Source of the DNA: an uncultured bacterium
Lineage (GTDB): Bacteria; Nitrospirota; Thermodesulfovibrionia; Thermodesulfovibrionales; Thermodesulfovibrionaceae
Direction of reading: 5' to 3'
Assembly: GCA_937924475.1 (NCBI GenBank)
Contig: CALDSV010000005.1
Coordinates: 1 to 56,508, forward strand
DNA: 56,508 bases
Position numbers and translations under genes: made by a program. Shown in pieces: positions 17,101-24,397 of the stretch. The number at the start of each line of letters is the position of its first letter. Positions within the stretch are counted from its first letter, which is position 1. Under the pieces are notes generated by a model that saw only the letters and a program-made list of their open reading frames with translations, had not been told where the DNA came from and ran no database searches.

Positions 17101-18148
17101 ATCCTTTGTATGCTTCTTTCAAATTATCGTAAATATCTACTCCAAGAAACTTTTTAAATATCTCTTTAGCTTTCTTCTTAGGCTCAATATCTTTAAATTT
17201 CTCTGGATAAATAATTTTGCCCATAAAATAGGCATTTGCAAAGAGAATTTCAAAGTTTGTTCTGTAAAAATTGTGAGGGAAAACAGTATAAACTTTTCCA
17301 GTTTTTACTGCATTGAGTTTCATATAGAATTCTTTGTTTTTTAAGTAATCCTCCTGAACAAGGGATATTCCACCTGTGTCAAGAAAAAGATAATCTGGAT
17401 TCCATTGAAGAAGTTTCTCTTTGTCAATGAATACATGTCCTTTTTTACTTATTTCATCTACAACATTTTTTACATTTAGCCACATCAGCGGAGGATAATG
17501 AGCCTCTGTGCTTGTTATTCCATGGGAACCTCTGGCATTGATAGCTCCAATGTAAACTGTAGGTTTTTTTGAATCCTTAGTTCGTCTTTTGAGGTCTTCA
17601 ATGCATCGTTCTATGTATTTGTTTAGTTCTTCTGCCCTTTTTTGTCTTTCTAAAATTTTACCAAGAAAAAGGAAAGTATTCTTTATATCTTCTATTTGGA
17701 AACCCTCTGTTCCAGCATATTGAATTACAACAGTTGGAATAGCTGTTTTACTCTGAATTAAATTAGCATTATCTACTTCAAAAGTGATAACAAGGTCTGG
17801 TTTAACTGAGATAAGCTTTTCAAAATCTGGCAATTTTCCAGGTCCACCTTCTCCTATGGATGGAATGCTTTGAACTCTATCCTTTATAGCAAGCCAGTAT
17901 GCCTTGCCTGTAGCAGGATTACCTCTCATTACTCCTCTTTTTTCAATGCCTTCAATGCCAACTACTTTATCAAAAGCTTGAAGATAAACAATATATCGCA
18001 ATGAGGCTGAAAGAGCTACAATTCTATCTATTTTTTTAGGTATTTTTACCTGTCTTCCAGCCATATCAGTAATTGTTACCATTTCTTCTGCGTAAGCTGG
18101 AAAGATAAAAAGCAGAATAAAAATACACAAAATCAAAGCCTTTTTCAT
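17057..18148 (-). CDS. Periplasmic metal/metallophore-binding protein of the FecB/BtuF fold
   Basis: A 363-aa binding protein with a signal peptide (MKKALILCIFILLFIFPAYA). The first domain opens VTITDMAGRQVKIPKKIDRI, typical of cluster A-III iron-complex or cobalamin binding proteins. The motif NPDYLFLDTGG is near residue 250 and a His-containing stretch (VFPHNFYRTNFE) follows. There is no lipobox Cys after the signal, so it may be soluble rather than anchored. It overlaps the TrmO-like gene by 4 nt and the permease gene by 44 nt. The ligand is unknown; iron, cobalamin and a nickel complex are all possible. Confidence 0.88.
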   Translation of the reverse strand: MKKALILCIFILLFIFPAYAEEMVTITDMAGRQVKIPKKIDRIVALSASLRYIVYLQAFDKVVGIEGIEKRGVMRGNPATGKAYWLAIKDRVQSIPSIGEGGPGKLPDFEKLISVKPDLVITFEVDNANLIQSKTAIPTVVIQYAGTEGFQIEDIKNTFLFLGKILERQKRAEELNKYIERCIEDLKRRTKDSKKPTVYIGAINARGSHGITSTEAHYPPLMWLNVKNVVDEISKKGHVFIDKEKLLQWNPDYLFLDTGGISLVQEDYLKNKEFYMKLNAVKTGKVYTVFPHNFYRTNFEILFANAYFMGKIIYPEKFKDIEPKKKAKEIFKKFLGVDIYDNLKEAYKGYGKVEFTDSGIKIH

Positions 18149-18558
18149 ATTTCACTCCCTAAGGGTTTGTATTCAATGTAAGGTTTTATATCAAGAATTG
18201 GTGTTCCATCATACATATCAAGCCTTTTTACTCTGATTATATTTCCTTTTACCTCAAGCACCTCAAGAACAGAAAGCCCTATGGGATTGGGTCTAAGAGG
18301 GGAACAAGTGCTAAAAACACCTTTCCTTTCATTAAGATGAGGTGGTTTCTGAATAAGATTTTCTGGACTAAAGGAAGGAGATTTATGAAAAAGGAATATT
18401 ACTACAATTTTGTCGCCTGGCTTGATATCCCTAAGTCCCATTTTGTATTCAGGCTCAATTACAATTTCGCCCTCTACATCAGAGATACTCCAGTGCCTTG
18501 GAATTGTCTCTGCTTTTGTTTTTACATATCCTATTGGTTTGAATTTATACTCTTGCAT
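18145..18558 (-). CDS. TrmO/UPF0066-family SAM-dependent methyltransferase
   Basis: A 137-aa protein of the TrmO-like (YaeB/VirR, UPF0066) fold. TrmO N-methylates t6A37 of tRNA; short homologues exist with unknown substrates. Hallmarks: PIGYVKT, RPNPIGLSVLEV near residue 90 and DGTPILDIKPYIEY near the C-terminus. The ATG at 18558 follows GAGGT with good spacing; the longer frame to 18636 lies inside the CooC-like gene. It lacks the C-terminal domain of E. coli TrmO (about 235 aa). Its place between a binding protein and a CooC-like ATPase suggests a role tied to metal uptake rather than tRNA. Confidence 0.8.
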   Translation of the reverse strand: MQEYKFKPIGYVKTKAETIPRHWSISDVEGEIVIEPEYKMGLRDIKPGDKIVVIFLFHKSPSFSPENLIQKPPHLNERKGVFSTCSPLRPNPIGLSVLEVLEVKGNIIRVKRLDMYDGTPILDIKPYIEYKPLGSEI

Positions 18559-19333
18559 CAAGTACCTCTGTAAACTGTTCAATTTCCATAAATGCATTAG
18601 AATTCTCAAAAATTCTACCCTCAAGAGAAAATTCATATACGTCTTTTGAAAAGTGTATCAAAGCAGAAATCTCAAGACCCTTTTTAGAAACCTTGTCCCT
18701 AACCTTATTCTCAATTTGATTTGGAACTTTATTAATTACCAAATAGACCCTTTTGCCCATCTTCTTTGCAAAAGATATTGCTTTCTCTGCTACCTCAATT
18801 GAATCAAGATAGGGTTCAGCAACAGCAATAACTGTATCAATTCCTTTTTCAATGCCTCTTCCAAAGTGCTCAAGTCCAGCCTCTGTGTCAACAATGATAA
18901 TTTCGTTGTCTCCAAGCTCAATTTTTTCAAGAAACTCTCTACTTATAATACCCATCGGATAGGCGCATCCCTCAAGTGGTTCCTTGATTTTGCCAATACT
19001 GATAAGTATGATATTTCCATCTTTTTTAATAAATTCATAAGGAATATCAGAAACATTAAAGGAACTCTTCTCTATCACGCTCATAACTGGTTCTTTTTCG
19101 CTTGACTGAAATCGTTTTTTTATACTCTGCTGTATAGCATTCTTTCCACCAAGAAAATCCATAAAAGACTCTGGAGGCTCTGAAAATCCAAAAATTCTGT
19201 AAAGCGTCTGATTACTCTCATCTGTATCCACTACGATAACGCTTTTACCTCTCTTTGCAAAAGCCTTTGAAATACCATACACAATAAAACTTTTTCCTAC
19301 TCCGCCCTTTCCGCATACTGCTACCTTTTTCAT
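18545..19333 (-). CDS. CooC-like P-loop ATPase (MinD/NifH family)
   Basis: A 262-aa deviant-Walker ATPase (GKGGVGKS at 8-15, switch-like VVDTDES, and IIVDTEAGLEHFGRG) close to CooC, the nickel-insertion ATPase for CO dehydrogenase. The CooC metal site is a CxC motif; here the position reads GCAYPMG (Cys 123, Tyr 125), so the second Cys is missing. No CODH gene is in the window. It lies 12 nt after the TonB receptor gene and overlaps the methyltransferase gene by 14 nt. A metal-chaperone or regulatory role linked to the transporter is inferred. Confidence 0.85.
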   Translation of the reverse strand: MKKVAVCGKGGVGKSFIVYGISKAFAKRGKSVIVVDTDESNQTLYRIFGFSEPPESFMDFLGGKNAIQQSIKKRFQSSEKEPVMSVIEKSSFNVSDIPYEFIKKDGNIILISIGKIKEPLEGCAYPMGIISREFLEKIELGDNEIIIVDTEAGLEHFGRGIEKGIDTVIAVAEPYLDSIEVAEKAISFAKKMGKRVYLVINKVPNQIENKVRDKVSKKGLEISALIHFSKDVYEFSLEGRIFENSNAFMEIEQFTEVLDARV

Positions 19334-19345
19334 ACTTAACCCTCC

Positions 19346-21580
19346 TTAGAAGGCAAATGATATTGAACCTCTCATTGTAAAAGGTGCTCCAACTCCATAG
19401 GTTGTCCCTGATACAGCATCATCCATGGCATTTATTAGAGATACATATTTTTTGTTAAAAATATTATCAAATTCTAAGGAAATCTTCATAGCCTTTAGCA
19501 TACCCAATTTTTCCTTTACATAGTTTAGTTTCAGGTCAAAAACCGCATAGGAGGGAATCTCTTCCTTATGTTCCGCATCTCCATATCTCTTACCAATGTA
19601 ACGCATTTGAGGAATAACTTCAAAATCTTTGTATTTAACAATTAGCCCTGAAATAACTGTCAATTTGGGAACATCAACCACCTGTTTGCCGTCTGTGTAA
19701 CGAGTTGAGCCAGAATAGGTAATATTACCATCATAAGTAATATGATTATAGGTTGGATTAAGATAAAAAATAAGCCAGTCAGAAACAAAAACATTTGTTC
19801 CGAGCTCAAAGCCATATCCCTTTGCTTTACCAATGTTTTGTTGATAGTTAACGGGTTTCCCTGTCAACGTATCAATAACCCTTTGGTCTGTCACTACTGT
19901 CAGGAGATTTTTGTGTTTTGATAGAAATAATGTTGGGTTAATTTCAATGAAGTCTTTCCGAAATCTAAAACCAATGTCAATATTGTCAGACTGCTCTATT
20001 CCTCTCTTTTGAAATAGCTCATTTAAGGTAATTCCAGCATTTACAAATCTATCGTAAAGACGAGAGTATAAATTCAAAATAGGCAAATAAGCATAGGGTC
20101 TAATAAAGTTTCTTCCGTAACTTAAATAGGCTTCCATGTTATCATTGAAAGAATAAGAAATTCCTGCTGTGGGAAGCCATATATCATAGGTTTCAGCTTT
20201 ACGATCAAGATAAGGAGCTCTTTGTAATACAGGGCTGCCACCAATAATATCTGTTCTATATCCCTCTGTAGCAGAATCTTCAAATTTAAAATATTTAATT
20301 CCAGCTTGCCAGTTAAATTTATCAATCCTTCCAGCTAATTTTAAATAGGGACTATTAACATATGTAGTTCCAGATGTGGCCAAAACTCCAAAACCTCTGT
20401 AATTTAAACTTCCGTCAGGGTTTATCCAGTAGTTTTCTGTATAAATATTCATATCTGAAGCCTCATAATGATAACCTAAGGAAACCTGTATCACATTCAG
20501 ATCAAAGGCAAATTCTCCAATAACACCCTTTCTTTCAATATCTCTTGTTCTTTTCTGAACTCCAGGTTTGCCTTGAATGTTTGGAGAACCATCCCATATT
20601 TTTGCATCTTCATTTGAAATATAAGGTTTCAGAGTAATCTTAATATTTTCGGTAATCTTCGCGGTGATTGACGCAAAAAAGTCTCTGTTTTTGTGATATT
20701 CTCTATTAAATTCATAGTAAAGATAATCTATTGAGGGGGTTCTTGTTATTGATTCATTGAAGTCAAGTCTATAATATTTATCCAAATCCCTTACCTGATT
20801 ATAATTTAAGTACCTATATTTGCTGTGTTTTATTTCATTAAAGTTTCCCCAAAGCTTAATTTCCAAGTTTTTGCCTATTGGTTGAACAAAGGTAAGATTA
20901 AAATTATTTCTTGGACCTATATCACCTGGTCCCTTCCATTTATCTTGTCCAGTGAAGGAATAAGAGAGAGAAAAACTTGTATCAGTAGGTCCGATTTTAC
21001 CTGAATCAAGTCTTAAATAAGTTCTTTTATACTCAAAGGAACCTATGGATTGAGAGGCTATGAAGCTAAAATTTTCTTTTGCCCACAAAGGTCTAAGCTC
21101 TATAGCTCCGGCACGATTTCCTATACCTGAACCTAAATCAGCAGGAACTCCTCCTTTATATACAGCGATGCTTTCAAAGTTTTCAACATCATAAATGTAT
21201 GCTCTTGGTCCAATAGGATTTCCTCCATAATTAGGAATTCCTTCAACTGTCATTGCACCAAGATAACCTCTTATGCCTCTTATTCTCATATTTGTCTGCT
21301 CTGTCGCTAAGTTATTTGCATCGGCACTTTCAAAAACTACTCCAGGCAAAATAGAAATTACCTCATAAATATTTGTTTTAGCCTTTTGTCCTGAAAGCTC
21401 AATTCCCTTTGTAGTTATTTCTACTCCAGTATAAACAGTTTCTCCAGTCTGTTTTGTTGGAAGTATTATTTTTTCACCTGTTACAACAACTTCTGGTAAT
21501 TTTGCCTCTTGCTCTTCTGCAAAAGCTAAATAAAAACTCAACAGAATAAAAAAAATGGTAAAAACAGCATAATACACCAT
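19346..21580 (-). CDS. TonB-dependent outer-membrane receptor
   Basis: A 744-aa receptor with a signal peptide ending near AFA, a TonB-box-like stretch (EVVVTGEK) just after it, a plug domain (residues of about 60-170, with RIRGIRGYLGAMTVEG and YKGGVPADLG) and a 22-strand-type barrel ending in Phe (GSISFAF). It imports a metal chelate or corrinoid across the outer membrane and is the first gene of the operon. AGGAGG lies 6 nt before the ATG. The leader contains an intrinsic terminator, so expression is probably attenuated. No tonB/exbBD genes are in the window. Confidence 0.92.
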   Translation of the reverse strand: MVYYAVFTIFFILLSFYLAFAEEQEAKLPEVVVTGEKIILPTKQTGETVYTGVEITTKGIELSGQKAKTNIYEVISILPGVVFESADANNLATEQTNMRIRGIRGYLGAMTVEGIPNYGGNPIGPRAYIYDVENFESIAVYKGGVPADLGSGIGNRAGAIELRPLWAKENFSFIASQSIGSFEYKRTYLRLDSGKIGPTDTSFSLSYSFTGQDKWKGPGDIGPRNNFNLTFVQPIGKNLEIKLWGNFNEIKHSKYRYLNYNQVRDLDKYYRLDFNESITRTPSIDYLYYEFNREYHKNRDFFASITAKITENIKITLKPYISNEDAKIWDGSPNIQGKPGVQKRTRDIERKGVIGEFAFDLNVIQVSLGYHYEASDMNIYTENYWINPDGSLNYRGFGVLATSGTTYVNSPYLKLAGRIDKFNWQAGIKYFKFEDSATEGYRTDIIGGSPVLQRAPYLDRKAETYDIWLPTAGISYSFNDNMEAYLSYGRNFIRPYAYLPILNLYSRLYDRFVNAGITLNELFQKRGIEQSDNIDIGFRFRKDFIEINPTLFLSKHKNLLTVVTDQRVIDTLTGKPVNYQQNIGKAKGYGFELGTNVFVSDWLIFYLNPTYNHITYDGNITYSGSTRYTDGKQVVDVPKLTVISGLIVKYKDFEVIPQMRYIGKRYGDAEHKEEIPSYAVFDLKLNYVKEKLGMLKAMKISLEFDNIFNKKYVSLINAMDDAVSGTTYGVGAPFTMRGSISFAF

Positions 21581-21598
21581 CTCAACCTCCTAAATTTT

Positions 21599-21720
21599 AA
21601 GATTCTTAATCCCTTCAGAGAGGTTTGAGACCCTTCATGAGTCTAAATTCATAAAAAAAAGCCGTAAAAGGGTTTCAACCCTTCCACGGCCTTCATGACC
21701 TTAGTTACCCTTCTTGGGTT
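21599..21720 (-). promoter_or_regulatory. Structured leader (candidate riboswitch/attenuator) of the TonB-receptor operon
   Basis: The minus-strand leader contains four short hairpins with similar loops ending in GAA followed by a G-rich arm: ACCC-AAGAA-GGGT (21707-21719), GGTC-ATGAA-GGCC (21688-21700), GACTC-ATGAA-GGGTC (21629-21643) and TCTC-TGAA-GGGA (21610-21621). The second hairpin shares 3 nt with the terminator at 21653-21690, so they are mutually exclusive. AACCC upstream can also pair with GGGTT in the terminator arm. I do not recognise it as a known riboswitch class. Confidence 0.45.
21653..21690 (-). terminator. Intrinsic terminator inside the TonB-receptor leader
   Basis: The hairpin GCCGTGGAAGGGT-TGAA-ACCCTTTTACGGC (about 13 bp, two G-U pairs) is followed by eight T on the minus strand. 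It lies between the promoter at 21727-21756 and the receptor gene. No minus-strand gene lies upstream that it could serve, so attenuation is the best explanation. Confidence 0.75.
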
Positions 21721-21726
21721 AGGAAT

Positions 21727-21756
21727 ATTAAAACACAATAATATTTAGCTTGTCAA
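21727..21756 (-). promoter_or_regulatory. Promoter of the metal-uptake operon
   Basis: Minus strand: TTGACA (21751-21756), an 18-bp spacer and TTTAAT (21727-21732). The start near 21720 gives a leader of about 140 nt. Confidence 0.55.
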
Positions 21757-21867
21757 TCATTGCAAACTTCTATGTACTTTTTATTTTATAATGTTACAAT
21801 TATGATAATCTCCTTCTTGCAGGAATGCCTTTCCCAATCTGTCAATTAGCCCCTGCCATTCTTTTTT

Positions 21868-22034
21868 CGTCATTGAGAGCAGTCCTTTTCTATTCCTTAA
21901 TTGCAGGCCTGCCATGTGGCAGACCAAGCAATCCCTTTGTAGACTTTTACGGAAGAAAGGTTGACAGACGGGATCGCTTCGCTGCGCTTGAAACAGCGGA
22001 TTGCTCCGGCTGCTGGCGCACCCTCGCAATGACG
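21868..22034. repeat. GC-richer palindromic intergenic repeat (MITE-like)
   Basis: A 167-bp island clearly richer in GC than its surroundings, bounded by inverted ends CGTCATTG (21868-21875) and CAATGACG (22027-22034). Internal symmetry includes CTGCCAtgTGGCAG (21909-21922) and GCAATCC (21928-21934) against GGATTGC (21998-22004). The right part (GGATCGCTTCGCTGCGCTTG) resembles dispersed 'cgtcattgcgagg' repeats of many bacterial genomes. No real reading frame is seen. This repeat and the flanking promoters account for the 537-bp gap 21581-22117. Confidence 0.65.
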
Positions 22035-22080
22035 GTTAGGGGTGGGTTTTTGATTTAAGTGTATTTCACTTTATTTAAAT

Positions 22081-22110
22081 TTGACATTTTTTATTTTCAA
22101 AAATTACTAT
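22081..22110 (+). promoter_or_regulatory. Promoter of DUF3842-cooT-lipoate ligase operon (leaderless)
   Basis: TTGACA (22081-22086), an 18-bp spacer and TACTAT (22105-22110), with only 7 nt to the ATG at 22118 and no Shine-Dalgarno. The transcript would start at the start codon. Confidence 0.6.
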
Positions 22111-22117
22111 TTAAATA

Positions 22118-22534
22118 ATGCTCAAAGTTGCGGTAATTGATGGACAAGGTGGAGGAATAGGTCACTACATAATAAAGGCCTTAAGAGAGAATTTTGGTGA
22201 TAAAATAGAAATAATTGCTTTGGGAACAAATGCTGCTGCAACAGCTAACATGATGAAAGCAAAGGCTAACAAAGGAGCCTCAGGAGAAAACGCTATAGTC
22301 TACAATACAAGAAAGGTTGATGTGATAATTGGTCCTTTGAGTATAATTGTTTCGAATGCAATGATGGGAGAGCTAACACCAAAAATGGCAGATGCTGTAG
22401 GGAGTTCGGAAGCAAAAAAATTTTTACTGCCTATTAACCAAGAAGGTATTGAAATAATAGGAATTATTAAAGAGCCTCTTCCACATTTAGTGGAAAAATT
22501 AATTCTTTACCTAAAGGAGGAATTACATGTGTGA
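22118..22534 (+). CDS. DUF3842 family protein
   Basis: A 138-aa protein of DUF3842, found mainly in anaerobes. It opens with a nucleotide-binding-like Gly-rich stretch, VAVIDGQGGGIGHYIIKAL, and contains ALGTNAAATANMMKAKANKG and KFLLPINQEGIEIIG, all typical of the family. It looks cytoplasmic. The biochemical function is unknown; the Gly-rich loop suggests dinucleotide binding, which is inference. It overlaps the CooT-like gene by 8 nt, a pairing that suggests a nickel-related role. Confidence 0.85.
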   Translation: MLKVAVIDGQGGGIGHYIIKALRENFGDKIEIIALGTNAAATANMMKAKANKGASGENAIVYNTRKVDVIIGPLSIIVSNAMMGELTPKMADAVGSSEAKKFLLPINQEGIEIIGIIKEPLPHLVEKLILYLKEELHV

Positions 22535-22718
22535 AGCTAATGCTTACATCTTCAAAGATGGTAAAGAGGAAATATATTTAGAAGCTGTAGATATTCTCAA
22601 ACCAGAAGGTGATTCCATATATCTTAAAAGTATTTTTGGGGAGCAAAAAGTCTTTAAAGGCAAAATAAAAGAAATGTCTTTGCTCAATCACAAAATAATA
22701 TTGGAAGAGGATAAGTAG
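22527..22718 (+). CDS. cooT: CooT family nickel-binding protein
   Basis: A 63-aa protein of the CooT family (PF10133). CooT of Rhodospirillum binds one nickel per dimer through Cys2 and supports CODH maturation. The start MCEANAYIF keeps the conserved Cys2, and the segment EIYLEAVDILKPEGDSIYL with FGEQKVFKG matches the family. GGAGG precedes the ATG. A similar small fold occurs in proteins annotated as RNA-binding, so nickel binding is likely but unproven. Confidence 0.82.
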   Translation: MCEANAYIFKDGKEEIYLEAVDILKPEGDSIYLKSIFGEQKVFKGKIKEMSLLNHKIILEEDK

Positions 22719-22734
22719 AATTTCTCACTTCAAA

Positions 22735-23514
22735 ATGTTAATAAGATTTCTAAATTTTCAATCTTATTCTGCCCAATTAAATATGGCAGTTGATGAGGCC
22801 ATAAGTATTTTTGTAAGAAATGATAAATCCTTGCCTACTTTTAGAGTTTATGGATGGGATAGACCATCAGTAACTATTGGAGAATTTCAAAAAATTGAAG
22901 ATATAAATTTAGAATTTTGTATCAATCATCATGTACCTGTAATAAGAAGACCCACAGGAGGAAAAGGTATTCTTCACTATGATGATTTAACCTACAGTTT
23001 CTCTGCCAAAAAGGAAGGAATCTTTAGAGGTAATCTTTTTAAATCCTATGGAATAATTAGTGATATATTGGCAAAAGCTTTTCATTTTTCTGGAATAGAA
23101 GTTGAAACTAAAAAGGAAAAGAGAGGATTTAATAGAAGTCCTCTATGTTTTGCAAGATCATCTTTCGGTGAAATCTGCTTCAGAGGCATTAAAATTGTGG
23201 GTTCTGCTCAAAAAAGATGGACAGATGGATTTCTCCAACAAGGAACTATTCCTTTATATGTCAACCGAAATTTTGTTAGAGAGATTTTTAAGGAAAAACC
23301 TGAGGAAATTTCAAAAATTGTTGGTTTAGCAGAACTCTTTGAAGGTTTTAATAAAGAAGAGTTCATTGAAAATATAAAAAAAGCCCTTAGGGATTCTGGG
23401 TTTCAGATTGTGGAGGAGTCCCTTCATGAGGAGGAGTTTGAACTGGCGGTAAAACTTCTTCAGGAGAAATATTATCAGCTTGAAAAGGCTCTTGAGAAGA
23501 CTTTTCCAGCCTAA
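22735..23514 (+). CDS. Lipoate-protein ligase A family protein
   Basis: A 259-aa BPL/LplA-type ligase or octanoyltransferase (LplA/LipM family). The hallmark RRPTGGKGILHYDDLTYSF lies near residue 71, and the Lys in GIKIVGSAQKR near residue 155 is the expected active-site lysine. Which reaction it performs, and whether it acts on E2 or GcvH proteins, cannot be read from sequence. It begins 16 nt after the cooT stop without a clear Shine-Dalgarno. Its last 128 bp overlap the convergent membrane-protein gene. Confidence 0.85.
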   Translation: MLIRFLNFQSYSAQLNMAVDEAISIFVRNDKSLPTFRVYGWDRPSVTIGEFQKIEDINLEFCINHHVPVIRRPTGGKGILHYDDLTYSFSAKKEGIFRGNLFKSYGIISDILAKAFHFSGIEVETKKEKRGFNRSPLCFARSSFGEICFRGIKIVGSAQKRWTDGFLQQGTIPLYVNRNFVREIFKEKPEEISKIVGLAELFEGFNKEEFIENIKKALRDSGFQIVEESLHEEEFELAVKLLQEKYYQLEKALEKTFPA

Positions 23515-24397
23515 GATAGAAAGCAAAAAAAGTAGCAAATATAACTAAAGTTATATAGACCTGAATAAACTGCGTCAAAAATTGATATATGGCAGCCAAA
23601 ATAGGACCTAAATTAGGAATTACTGCAAAAATAGAACTCATAGATATTATAAATCCTCCAGTAAGTAAGTAGATGATAAATAAAATAAGGCTTCTAAGCA
23701 AAAATTGCGGTTTATTTATTATCAATTTTTTAGCTTCTCTAAAGGCATTTACTGAGGATAGATTTTTGTGAAAAATATTGTAATAGCCAATAAGTGTTAA
23801 AGAAATCCACAGAATGAATGCACAAAATCCAACCAACAATAGGCTTAAATAGAAAAAAACACTGAAAAAAACAGTAAGACTATGGCTATAATTTTTAAAA
23901 ATTCCTAAAAGGTATTGGCTTAAGTCATTAAGCAATCCTATTGTAAAAAGAAAAACAAGAAATAAAAGGGCTGAAAAAACTGAATAAAAGGCTACTTTCC
24001 AAAAATATTTTTTGCCATACTTATGGAAATCTCTAAAATTGAAGCTAAGATTCTTTTCAAGATAGTTATATAAAATACCTAAGGTACCTCCAAACATATA
24101 TACCCATAGGGAAACTATGAAAATTAAGTAGAATACTAAAGTCAATAGAAAAATTAGAGCAAAAAGTAAAAATTTTTTAAAAAGATTAATAGAAGAAATG
24201 ATTATCTCAATAAAATTGCCCTTTAGAATATCAGTAAAATCAATTCCAAAGCCTATAAACATTATTCCTAAAGGGATACTTAAAACAAAAAACAAACCGA
24301 AAAATAGAACAAATAGAAAGGCAAAATGAATGAAGAGAAGTTGATAGTTTTTGTTTATAGCTTTTAATCCTTCATTTATGGAACTAAATAGATTCAA
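23387..24397 (-). CDS. Multi-pass membrane protein of unknown function
   Basis: A 336-aa protein with about six long membrane helices, resembling DUF-type polytopic proteins often annotated as EI24- or DUF4013-like, but I cannot name the family. The C-terminal 35 residues are soluble and rich in Pro, Glu and Gln (LPPVQTPPHEGTPPQ). It is the last gene of the long envelope operon and overlaps lpxI by 4 nt, hinting at an envelope role. Its 3' end overlaps the lipoate-ligase gene by 128 bp on the opposite strand. Confidence 0.7.
   Translation of the reverse strand: MNLFSSINEGLKAINKNYQLLFIHFAFLFVLFFGLFFVLSIPLGIMFIGFGIDFTDILKGNFIEIIISSINLFKKFLLFALIFLLTLVFYLIFIVSLWVYMFGGTLGILYNYLEKNLSFNFRDFHKYGKKYFWKVAFYSVFSALLFLVFLFTIGLLNDLSQYLLGIFKNYSHSLTVFFSVFFYLSLLLVGFCAFILWISLTLIGYYNIFHKNLSSVNAFREAKKLIINKPQFLLRSLILFIIYLLTGGFIISMSSIFAVIPNLGPILAAIYQFLTQFIQVYITLVIFATFFAFYLRLEKSSQEPFQADNISPEEVLPPVQTPPHEGTPPQSETQNP

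Noticed and set aside
18559-18636. Longer TrmO-like protein
   Set aside because: The extension lies inside the CooC-like coding region and the ATG at 18558 has a good GAGGT ribosome site.
21825-22058. Open frames on both strands in the GC-rich intergenic island
   Set aside because: They are read through a palindromic repeat, lack ribosome sites and do not resemble proteins.
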